Source of the DNA: Strigamia acuminata
Lineage: Eukaryota > Arthropoda > Chilopoda > Geophilomorpha > Linotaeniidae
DNA length: 64,000 bases
Assembly (NCBI GenBank): GCA_949358305.1
Contig: OX442322.1
Span: 992,001-1,056,000 of the forward strand
Direction of reading: 5' to 3'
Part shown: piece after piece, positions 41,184 through 50,088 of the stretch
Numbering within the stretch: position 1 is the first letter of the stretch
Layout of the letters: the number at the start of each line of letters is the position of its first letter
The notes under the pieces: generated by a model
What the model was told of the DNA's origin: nothing
Database searches by the model: none
Seen by the model: only the letters and a program-made list of their open reading frames with translations
Translations under genes and position numbers: made by a program

Positions 41184-42731
41184 ATCGGAACAATTAGATA
41201 AGATATCTTTAATCTGTACGAAAAAAATAAGACCGAAATTAAAAACCATAACTTTTCAGATGATTCCAGCGATCGCCTGACATTGAAACAGATATTCATT
41301 GATATTTAATTCTATTGAAATTTCGTTATCAAGTTATTATTGAATAAGAACTGAACAGAGTATGTGTGTCAAAGTTTATAGTTTGTAGTTGGAAACATTT
41401 TATACTTCTAAAATTTATGTATTTATTTTTAAATTAGAAAATAAATTTAAAAAAAATATTCTCTAGACAAAATGTTTTTTTTTCGTTCTTTCTTTCTTTT
41501 TTTTAATCTTCTCTTTCTAAAAAAAAATAATAGTATATATTTTTTTAATTAGTAGAGATTTACTACTAAGCTTAGTACTTGCTGCATCTGAGGTGAGGAG
41601 TAGAATGGAGAGGAGAGAGAGAAACATGGACCATTAAGTGGCGCTGCTGGCGGGGAATTTAAACACTAATAACATAAACAAACTTGTGCATGTAAAGGAA
41701 ACAAACTATAGGAGGAAACGTGAAGGATAAAAATTGAAACGAGTTAACGAACAAAAAACATTTTCAACTTTTTCTGTTTTGATTAAAATTTTGCAAAAGA
41801 AGTAAATTCATTTCAAATTAATTTTCTCCGATATTGCGTTGTAAACTTTCAAAAAAAAAACTTTCAAAAAAATTAATTACCGGTAATCTTTTTAGTTTAA
41901 TTAATAAATTTCTGTTTACTAGATTTCTTTCCTTTATGTAAAATTCTTTTTATATTTTATTATGTTTGATTAATTTTTATTAGTTGTTATTAATTTTTAT
42001 TATTTTCATGTTGATGCTAAATATGTAATTTAAAACAAAATATTTAAATGTAACTTAAACTTATTGTTAAATGTGTTATTTCAATCAGGTTATTTACAAG
42101 TAACTTACATTAAATGTAAATGTCTAATTTAAACATGAAATTTATAAAGTGATTGAATTCAATGTTAAATGTCTAATGTTTTGATTTATTATTGAATAGG
42201 TTTCACCCTAAACCACTTGGCAGAAGCTTCTCTAGACCGATGACTTTGATTTGACCTTGGAATTGGTCCTTTTTTCATGGTACCCAATTTTGCAAATCGA
42301 AGATGAAATAATTGTAGGTATCTGGAATGATTGTCAACATTGGCACCAGCCGCGGACACTATTTTGCATCAATCGGACACGAGTTGGTCGGCTCGGACGT
42401 TTCTCAGCGTATGAGTGCATGCCCATCTCTATTTGTCCAGTTTACTGACCGGTTTTGTCGCTCTTCCTACGGGCATCTCTCGAGCTTGCGGTAGAAATCG
42501 TAAAAATCTCGATTCTCTTTAATCATCATTAAACTAATAAAAATCGACTTAGTAAACTAATAACGATTTTAATTGGTTTTAAGCAGTGTTGGGCACCACG
42601 GCACATTTGTAATGTGCCATCTAATGCGGCCAATTCCACGTTCTTAATAATATTAATTTAAATAAACCTATGTTACATAACAAATCATAATAAACTTTAT
42701 AAACTTTATTCAGCGCTTGGCGCGGACCGCC
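41184..42731. other. 1.5 kb without a supported gene
   Basis: AT-rich sequence with repeated TTAAATGT-type words at 42010-42180. Frames at 42251-42448 have no recognisable content. Confidence 0.4.
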
Positions 42732-43222
42732 GTCATTACAAAATCCCAAGAACAAAAGCTCATTACAAAATCCCAAAAACAAAAGCTCATTACAAAATCC
42801 CAAAAACAAAAGGCCATTACAAAATCCCAAAAACAAAAGGCCATTACAAAATCCCAAAAACAAAAGGCCATTACAAAATCCCAAAAACAAAAGGCCATTA
42901 CAAAATCCCAAAAACAAAAGGCCATTACAAAATCCCAAAAACAAAAGGCCATTACAAAATCCCAAAAACAAAAGACCATTACAAAATCCTAAGAACAAAA
43001 GGCCATTACAAAATCCCAAGAACAAAAGGCCATTACAAAATCCCAAGAACAAAAGGCCATTACAAAATCCCAAGAACAAAAGGCCATTACGAAATCCCAA
43101 GAACAAAAGGCCATTACAAAATCCCAAGAACAAAAGGCCATTACAAAATCCCAAGAACAAAAGGCCATTACAAAATCCCAAGAACAAAAGGCCATTACAA
43201 AATCCCAAGAACAAAAACTACA
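42732..43222 (+). repeat. 27-bp minisatellite, about 18 copies
   Basis: The unit is CATTACAAAATCCCAAGAAC plus AAAAGGC, with an AAGA/AAAA variant that splits the array into two blocks. Because 27 is a multiple of three and the unit lacks stops in several frames, long open frames appear on both strands. I regard them as by-products of the array. Confidence 0.93.
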
Positions 43223-43448
43223 TAGCTAAAAAATCAACTGAAAAAAATATGGTTGCCGTAACTAGGCAGCAACAACAGTAACATATATCTACTAAATTGT
43301 TACAATGCTAAGAAATAGTAAATCCCGTTTTGAATCTCACATTAAAATTAACATAAATTGTGTTAACACCAATATTAGATCTATAATAAAAATATAGTTA
43401 AACAAAATTGTAACAAACACCAGTCAATATAATGTATTCTAGAAAGGT
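43223..43448. other. Spacer
   Basis: No gene. Short AT-rich sequence between the minisatellite and the 3' end of the repeat-rich gene. Confidence 0.4.
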
Positions 43449-43597
43449 TTATAGCTGGTTATAGCGTCCGCTCCTGGATTGTCGTTGTCCTCGTGAGTGC
43501 ATAGTGCGATGGCAAGATATGTGCTGCTGTAGGTATGGCGAAATATATCGTCGGACAGACGAGGGTATCCAAGTATTGTACACAGCTCGTACACTGC

Positions 43598-44370
43598 TGG
43601 CGTGTTGATCGCTCGTGCTGGCCTGTTGACTGCTCGTGCTGGCCTGTTGACTGCTCGTGCTGGCCTGTTGACTGCTCGTGCTGGCCTGTTGACTGCTCGT
43701 GCTGGCCTGTTGACCGCTCGTGCTGGCCTGTTGACCGCTCGTGCTGGCCTGTTGACCGCTCGTGCTGGCCTGTTGACCGCTCGTGCTGGCCTGTTGATCG
43801 CTCGTGCTGGCCTGTTGATCGCTCGTGCTGGCCTGTTGATCGCTCGTGCTGGCCTGTTGATCGCTCGTGCTGGCCTGTTGACCGCTCGTGCTGGCCTGTT
43901 GACCGCTCGTGCTGGCCTGTTGACCGCTCGTGCTGGCCTGTTGATCGCTCGTGCTGGCGTGTTGATCGCTCGTGCTGGCGTGTTGATCGCTCGTGCTGGC
44001 CTGTTGATCGCTCGTGCTGGCCTGTTGACCGCTCGTGCTGGCCTGTTGACCGCCCGTGCTGGCCTATTGACCGCCCGTGCTGGCCTGTTGACCGCCCGTG
44101 CTGGCGTATTGACCGCCCGTGCTGGCCTGTTGACCGCCCGTGCTGGCGTATTGACCGCCCGTGCTGGCGTATTGACCGCCCGTGCTGGCGTATTGACCGC
44201 CCGTGCTGGCGTATTGACCGCCCGTGCTGGCGTATTGACCGCCCGTGCTGGCGTATTGACCGCCCGTGCTGGCGTATTGACCGCCCGTGCTGGCGTATTG
44301 ACCGCCCGTGCTGGCGTATTGACCGCCCGTGCTGGCGTATTGACCGCCCGTGCTGGCGTATTGACCGGTG
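43598..44370 (-). repeat. 21-bp coding VNTR, about 36 copies
   Basis: On the coding strand each 21-bp unit encodes STGGQYA or STSGQQA-type heptapeptides. Units fall into blocks (GGQYA at the high-coordinate side, SGQQA/SGDQQ at the low side). One unit has TAG for CAG at 44064-44066 and ends the frame. Past it the same register stays open for about 205 codons to a TAA at 43449-43451. Confidence 0.92.
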
Positions 44371-45773
44371 GTCATTATTACCGAATCATTATCTGGAGAT
44401 GCAGGCAAATAATTGTAATAATTGATCATTGGTGAAAAGTTGTTATGTGACGAGGGTGAAAACATGGGCCCGGAAGTATTTTCTACAACACTCGCACCTG
44501 CTTGGTTATTGAAGAATTCATTGAGTAATTCATTGGTTAATTCTACAGCACTCACACCTGTTGGGTTATTGAGTAATTCATTGAGTAATTCATTGGCTAA
44601 TTCACATTCAACAGGTGTATTTTTCATATTCACTTGGCTAAATTCAATTTCATTGGGATTTTGGCTGTTTTTCAAGTTTTCATCTGAGCTGAGGAATTCG
44701 TCCCATCCGTTATCAGTGGCAAACTTGGCTCTTACTATATGCATGTCCTCCTGTACGTCATTTTTCGATACATTTTCTGATACATGCATGTCCTTCTGTA
44801 CGTCATTTTTCGATACATTTTCTGATACATGCATGTCCTCCTGTACGTCATTTTTCGATACATTTTCTGATACATGCATGTCCTCCTGTACGTCATTTTT
44901 CGATACATTTTCTGATACATGCATGTCCTCCTGTACGTCATTTTTCGATACATTTTCTGATACATGCATGTTCTCCTGTACGTCATTTTTCGATACATTT
45001 TCTGATACATGCATGTCCTCCTGTACGTCATTTTTCGATACATTTTCTGATACATGCATGTCCTCATGACTTTGGATTTTTCTTGATTTAAAATTATAGA
45101 GTTTTGGATGAGGATAGCTTGGATGAGTTAAGTATAAATACTTCTCAGTTGTTTCCTTACGACCCTGTAATAAAGGTCGATGCATGACAATATTAGACAT
45201 GTACACATTAACAGGTTTGAGCTCCTTGATTATATCTAAGTTAATTGTAACTTTTTTCTGAGCTGATAAAAATATATGTTCTGTTTTAACATGGCTCCAA
45301 AATTTATCTAAGCTCTCTGCCTTGACGAGCTTGTGTGCATATAATATGCATTCTATACATATTATGAATGAAATACCGGCGGTACAGGATTTTATTATGG
45401 TTTTTAATTCGTCATTTTTAGTTTGATAGCAAAGACATGATGTTAATAAAACCTCATTGTCTTGCAGTGAAATTTGTATAAAGTCTGAAAGAACATAATT
45501 TTTCTTTATTGCCTTTATTATCGGCTCCATTTTTACATTTTTCCCACATGTGTTTTTGTTTTTTAGTGATTTTATATGTAATTGTGTTAAAGGGCGAAAT
45601 GCACACCTGTTTTTAAGAGCCTCAATTATAAAATTTCCATGTATTGGTTTTAAATTGCTATCATCAATACATTTATTTTTGTTTACATTTTTATCTAATT
45701 TTAAAATTGCAGGGTAATAACATATTTCCTGTTTTTCTAACAAAAACAGGTCACTAAACGGTATTGAAGTCAT
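44064..45773 (-). CDS. Second frame of the unknown gene, with two repeat tracts, 569 aa
   Basis: Residues 1-230 are non-repetitive, Lys/Leu/Ile-rich with a Cys-containing hydrophobic segment (GISFIICIECILYAHKL). Then come seven copies of a 15-residue repeat (EDMHVSENVSKNDVQ, 44740-45066), a polar linker, and the STGGQYA array. Composition of the C-terminal array (Ser/Thr/Gly/Gln) recalls secreted glue, silk or mucin-like proteins, but I see no signal peptide in this part. Whether it is translated from its own ATG or as the rest of the exon-2 protein is unresolved. Confidence 0.5.
   Translation of the reverse strand: MTSIPFSDLFLLEKQEICYYPAILKLDKNVNKNKCIDDSNLKPIHGNFIIEALKNRCAFRPLTQLHIKSLKNKNTCGKNVKMEPIIKAIKKNYVLSDFIQISLQDNEVLLTSCLCYQTKNDELKTIIKSCTAGISFIICIECILYAHKLVKAESLDKFWSHVKTEHIFLSAQKKVTINLDIIKELKPVNVYMSNIVMHRPLLQGRKETTEKYLYLTHPSYPHPKLYNFKSRKIQSHEDMHVSENVSKNDVQEDMHVSENVSKNDVQENMHVSENVSKNDVQEDMHVSENVSKNDVQEDMHVSENVSKNDVQEDMHVSENVSKNDVQKDMHVSENVSKNDVQEDMHIVRAKFATDNGWDEFLSSDENLKNSQNPNEIEFSQVNMKNTPVECELANELLNELLNNPTGVSAVELTNELLNEFFNNQAGASVVENTSGPMFSPSSHNNFSPMINYYNYLPASPDNDSVIMTTGQYASTGGQYASTGGQYASTGGQYASTGGQYASTGGQYASTGGQYASTGGQYASTGGQYASTGGQYASTGGQYASTGGQQASTGGQYASTGGQQASTGGQ
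44740..45066 (-). repeat. 45-bp coding tandem repeat, about 7 copies
   Basis: It encodes a 15-residue unit, HVSENVSKNDVQEDM, with very few substitutions. It lies in the middle of the unknown gene. Confidence 0.93.
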
Positions 45774-46102
45774 AATGTTTAGTACAAGTATTCAAAAAGT
45801 TGTAAACTAACTGATCCACTAAGAGTTCATTATAGTTTAATGAAGCTTTGAATACACCCTTGCATTTTATGTTTGCTGTGTCTATATCTAAGAGGGGACC
45901 TAATTCCACCTCCACCCCACACCAAATGATTTTGCATTCACCGTCGGGGAATGCTGAGCGGAAATGGTCGAAATGATTTCTGATGGCCGTACAGAATAGA
46001 AGAAAATAAATTTTCTTCCAGAAAATTCTTATTGTAATGGATGACGCATCATTTTTGCCATTTTTAATTTTAAATGAAGTTATACAAAATGTTTTTTTCG
46101 AA
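45754..46102 (-). CDS. Exon 2 of the unknown gene
   Basis: It starts at an acceptor (TTTTTTTTCAG) and continues the exon-1 register across a 63-bp intron. It encodes a folded-looking segment with CFW-type hydrophobics (ITIRIFWKKIYFLLFCTAIR, HFRSAFPDGECKIIWCGVEV). It terminates 20 bases into the next open frame. No family recognised. Confidence 0.5.
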
Positions 46103-46264
46103 CTGAAAAAAAATAATATACCATTTAATTTTAAAGAAATCAAAAATATAATAAATTATCTTTACCTCTTGTTCTTCGCGATATCACATATGACAGAACT
46201 AATAGTACTTCTTATAATTTTTTCGTGCTCATTGATTTCGTCCTGATCATTGACAAGGTCTAAT

Positions 46265-47092
46265 CTTGGACGAACACTAATGGACTAGCAACTCCATTGT
46301 CAGTCCACGTGAGAGGGTACGGGCGCACTTCAGCGCCACCGCGTGACAACTTTTGACCCTAGGAGCACAAACAACACATGTGCGCTTACATTTGAATGCT
46401 GCATACGATCGTTGTTTTTGGTTTGCAGCAGTCCTGGAAACGATTTAAAGAGATTATTCGAAACATTTGTATAGAATATAATAAAAATAAGAGGTAAAGA
46501 CATTTTAAAAACATTTTAAAACATTTTAAAAACAAATATTTTTGAAGCAAAAACACTAGTGTTCGTCCAAGAGTTAACATACAATTCTAGATAAATTGTA
46601 TGAATTTCTTTAAATTAAATTAGAAAATAGACAAGAGGATAGCAGCAGTAGTTCCACCAGAAGAAATGAAACAAAAAAATATATTTTAAAACTTTAAAAT
46701 AAAAGTTTTCAAAAAAAGGGAGAAGTTTGATTACATTTTTTACCAACAACAATCGAAATTTCGAATAAAAAACGTCTCTCTCTTCGGCATTTTTGATGCA
46801 GTTTGGGTCGTTTTCCACATTTTCCGTCGCAAATTCCGTCAACAAAGCGGAGAAAGTGCTCTCCGACGTTCCGCATGACACGTCACACCGACGGCTGCAA
46901 TTCCCGTTCGGGTCACTCGATTTGCCTCGGCTTTGCTCGATCCATTCTGTCTCGTAACCGTTTCACACGTTTGCGGCAATTCGAAAGAATCGTCGACGGC
47001 GGCGTAGTCGTCCTCGCCTCGTCCGCCATTTCTTCCTCAGTCGCCGTCACTTGTTTCTACGAGCTCGGCGCCGCTTTTATCAGCTCTTAATT
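46265..47092 (+). repeat. Foldback element left arm
   Basis: Reverse complement of 47794-48635 with few differences. It includes a 70-codon coding-like stretch on the minus strand (GTSESTFSALLTEFATENVE) that is also open in the other arm. Confidence 0.9.
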
Positions 47093-47319
47093 AAACTTGT
47101 CCAAACTCGTCTCGATCTTCTTGCGACAGATCGGTTTTTTTCTGCTCATTTCCCTCACGTAGTCGCCGAGCGAAGTAACCACCAGGTGCGCCGCCAGATA
47201 CTTAAGTTTAAGTTTACGGGCACGTACGGGCACCATTTCCCCACAATTCGGAGGCGTCACGCACTTCGGCTTCTTCCGTTTCGCCGGCACCGACGTCAAC
47301 GCGCTTCTCAGCTCGCGCA

Positions 47320-47600
47320 TTTTGATCCGCTTTTCGGCTTTTTCGTCGCAATTTTCGACTGCGACCACTCGTTTCGTTGCAATTCCTCCAGCTCCAGCGC
47401 CAGCTCGATGCACCGCGTCACCAAATACCAGTCGGCGAACTCCACGAGCGTTTTACTCGGCTCGAAACACACGTCGTAGTCGCTCAACGGACACGACACG
47501 TTCAGAACGTAAATCGCGTGTAATTTCCGCGCAGTTTTGCCCGACAAATGTCTGGAAAAATACGAATTGACGATTTTGTGCAAAATTGAAGGCGGCCGTA
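47320..47600 (-). pseudogene. MLH3 (MutL homologue 3) fragment inside the foldback element
   Basis: The minus strand reads HKIVNSYFSRHL, then LHAIYVLNVSCPLSDYDVCF, then EPSKTLVEFADW and TRCIELALELEEL. The YDVCxEPxKTLxEF pattern is characteristic of the N-terminal region of MLH3, a mismatch-repair and crossover ATPase subunit (MutL-gamma). The frame changes near 47380. A further open stretch (to 47087) may be its continuation. Only this C-terminal part of the ATPase region is present; the GHKL motifs are not seen. It is most likely host sequence captured by the transposon. MLH3 is favoured over other MutL proteins because of the EPxKTLxEF string, recalled from family knowledge, not searched. 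Confidence 0.6.
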
Positions 47601-47793
47601 GTGTTGACGGTAATGGGAGATTCGTTTGGAGCTCAACGAATTCAAGATCCGTATCAGAATCCACCGTCAACACCACGACCGCCTTCAATTCTCGACGAAT
47701 TTCTGCAGCCAGCAACTCCGAGGGTCCAACAAGATGTTTGCAGTCAGAAACCCGCGACACCTTGTCTGCAGATGGGTCCGTTTTTGTCCACTC

Positions 47794-48635
47794 AATTAAG
47801 AGCTGATAAAAGCGGCGCCGAGCTCTGAGAAACAAGTGACGGCGACTGAGGAAGAAATGGCGGACGAGGCGAGGACGACTACGCCGCCGTCGACGATTTT
47901 TTCGAATTGCCGCAAACGTGTGAAACGGTTGCGAGACAGAATGGATCGAGCAAAGCCGAGACAAATCGAGTGACCTGAAGGGGAATTGCAACCGTCGCCG
48001 GTCATTGGTCAGTGCGACGTGTCATGCGGAACGTCGGAGAGCACTTTCTCCGCTTTGTTGACGGAATTTGCGACGGAAATTGTGGAAAACAACCCGAACT
48101 GCATCGAAAATGCCGAAGAGAGAGACGTTTTTTATTCGAAATTTCGATTGTTGTTGGTAAAAAATGTAATCAAACTTCTCCCTTTTTTTGAAAACTTTTA
48201 TTTTAAAGTCTAAAAATATATTTATTTGTTTCATTTCTTCTGGTGGAACTACTGCTGCTATCCTCTTGTCTATTTTCTAATTTAATTTAAAGAAATTCAT
48301 ACAATTTATCTAGAATTGTATGTTAACTCTTGGACGAACACTAGTGTTTTTGCTTCAAAAATATTTGTTTTTAAAATGTTTTAAAATGTTTTTAAAATGT
48401 CTTTACCTCTTATTTTTATTATATTCTATACAAATGTTTCGAATAATCTCTTTAAATCGTTTCCAGGACTGCTGCAAACCAAAAACAACGATCGTATGCA
48501 GCATTCAAATGTAAGCGCACATGTGTTGTTTGTGCTCCTAGGGTCAAAAGTTGTCACGCGGTGGCGCTGAAGTGCGCCCGTACCCTCTCACGTGGACTGA
48601 CAATGGAGTTGCTAGTCCATTAGTGTTCGTCCAAG
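47794..48635 (-). repeat. Foldback element right arm
   Basis: Inverted copy of the left arm. Small differences (for example TTCTACGAG versus TTCTCAGAG) show some divergence between arms. Confidence 0.9.
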
Positions 48636-48642
48636 GTCTAAT

Positions 48643-49031
48643 ATTCCAGTGCTGCCATACACGTACGATATGAAATTTGCTTGTTTCTCTTGACTGAGTC
48701 CATAAAGTTCAGGTGCCAGCTCTATTGAAATCGCCTCTAATTGTTGCTGATCTAAAGGAGGATTGACAATTGTCTGTTGCTGCAGATGCTGCACTTGGAG
48801 TGTTATCTGTTGCAATTGGGATTGTATATACTGTTGATCGGCGTAGTATTGAACCGGCAGCTGTTTCTGTGGTTGTTGCTGTTTCTGTGGTTGTTGCTGT
48901 GGCTGTTGCGGCGAAAACAGTAATGTAAAAGATGTTGTAGCCGATGCTTGCTGATTACCGAAAGGTGTCTGGGGTTGGTGGGCTAAGAACGAATTACTGT
49001 TGTACGAATTACTGTTGTTATTAAACAACAT
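48643..49031 (-). CDS. Exon 1 of the unknown gene (5' part)
   Basis: It starts at ATG 49031, directly after an acceptor-like TATTTTAGG, so a leader exon may precede it. It encodes an Asn/Ser-rich start, a Gln-rich tract (QQPQQQPQKQQQPQKQ) and then GLSQEKQANFISYVYGSTGI, where the foldback insertion interrupts it. The other half of this exon is at 46166-46257. Confidence 0.5.
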
Positions 49032-50020
49032 CCTAAAATAGACAATGTTCATGATAAATATGCATACACTCTGCCTGATATGTCAGGGTGTATGCCATTA
49101 TTTTACACCAAACAATAGAGGGTTTGCTCCTTAGCAAGCTCTGAAAAGCTCAAATCTCTACCCTCTTACTTTCCAAGTAGCAATCATTTGAATATGGTGC
49201 ACAACACTCTTGCGCTCTTAGTTTTCGAGGACCTAACATTATTAAATTTTCAAATCTGGTGCCAAAATTTCACACCCCCATATCTCAACAACCTGACCAC
49301 GGATTTTTTCCGATATTGAGGATTTTCTCCTCTACAAGCCCTGAAAGGGACAACACTCTTGCGCTCTTAGTTTTCGAGGACCTCTCACATGGGATTTATT
49401 TTTAATTTTAAATGCGATGAATAGTATTTCGAATTTTTAGGTTTATTTTTACTCCATTTTTTCTTGATGTAAATTAAAATCATCAACTTTAATACTCTTG
49501 GGTCCAATGGTTTTCTCGTCTTGGTCACTGTTGAGTTTACAGAACTATTGGTACCAACAAGTACCGCCCCCTTACTTCCGTCCAATGGCAGCTGGAGCTC
49601 AATGGAATCACTAACCCCCCCCTTGATTCAACTTCCAATTAACACCCCGAGGAATAGCCAATTCGCCTGAATTCGCCTCAATCAGCATCCTGTTGACCCT
49701 GAAAATGGCTTGGCCACCTGTATAACCAGAGTGAAATAAAAGAAAATCATTAACCCTCTTCTTTACTAATAGTACACGTCCTACGTCCAAACAGTGATTA
49801 CCAACCATACTATTACATGGGTTTTAGGTACTAAATGGACTATCCCACAAGCTGTGTGAATGAGAGGGAAGACTATCTTAAACTTTCAAGGGGAGCACAT
49901 GTATAAGACACTCACAGATTGTTATATTATTAAACGTGAATGATTGTCATACATTATTGTCTTCATGAAGACAATAATTGTTTGTAGTGGTGTTCTAGTG
50001 GTAGACAATAATAGTTTGTA
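49032..50020. other. Spacer with a local duplication
   Basis: No gene. ACAACACTCTTGCGCTCTTA plus GTTTTCGAGGACCT occurs at 49201 and again at 49351, with similar sequence around each copy, so about 150 bp was duplicated. A partial tRNA-like string (GTAGTGGTGTTCTAGTGGTA) lies at 49984. Confidence 0.5.
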
Positions 50021-50088
50021 GTGGTGTTCCAGTGGTTAAGGTAATGGACTAGCTATCTTTCCACACAGATTCAAATCATGTTGTGTGT
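50021..50088 (+). pseudogene. tRNA-Ser-like relic or SINE head
   Basis: GTGGTGTTCCAGTGGTTAAG resembles the 5' half and A box of a serine tRNA, and CAGATTCAAATCAT the B box. The anticodon arm (TGGACTAGCTATCTTTCCA) has an enlarged loop and the acceptor ends do not pair well, so it is not a functional tRNA. It may be the head of a tRNA-derived SINE. Confidence 0.3.

Larger units (their letters stand above)
46265..48635. mobile_element. Foldback transposon, 2371 bp, with 0.83-kb inverted arms
   Basis: Both ends read CTTGGACGAACACTAATGGA inward, and GTCTAAT flanks both sides (46258-46264, 48636-48642) as a 7-bp target duplication (possibly 8 bp, depending on how the end is assigned). The arms (46265-47092 and 47794-48635) are long near-identical reverse complements. 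The 701-bp middle carries an MLH3-like fragment. No transposase is encoded, so it is non-autonomous. Transcription through it would give a long hairpin RNA. Confidence 0.93.
43449..49031 (-). pseudogene. Unknown repeat-rich gene, split by a foldback transposon
   Basis: I read one minus-strand gene. Exon 1 runs from ATG at 49031 to a donor at 46166 once the inserted 46265-48635 element is taken out. A 63-bp intron and exon 2 (from 46102) follow. The first part is Gln-rich (residues about 30-70). Exon 2 ends at a stop near 45754, but a second long frame (44064-45773) overlaps it by 20 bases in another register, so a frame change or an unseen splice lies there. The downstream part has 15-residue and 7-residue repeat tracts. 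No known family is recognised. The transposon, the frame break and a stop inside the 21-bp array make this copy probably inactive. Confidence 0.5.

Noticed and set aside
42621-43214. Minus-strand frame of FCNGLLFLG-type repeats as a membrane protein gene
   Set aside because: It arises from the 27-bp minisatellite, has no non-repetitive body, and equally long frames exist in other registers.
43535-44435. Two long plus-strand frames (Cys/Trp/Asp- and Ala/Gly/Leu-rich repeats) over the 21-bp array
   Set aside because: They are by-products of a 21-bp stop-free unit. The minus strand joins non-repetitive coding sequence, the plus strand does not.
44422-45069. Plus-strand Cys/Ser/Phe repeat frame
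   Set aside because: It is antisense to the 45-bp coding repeat of the minus-strand gene.
46803-48005. Paired ORFs in the foldback arms as a real gene duplicated in inverted orientation
   Set aside because: The same sequence lies in both transposon arms in opposite orientation. The frames have no domain and are part of the mobile element.
50021-50088. Functional serine tRNA gene
   Set aside because: A-box and B-box-like strings are present, but the anticodon arm is malformed and the acceptor stem does not pair.
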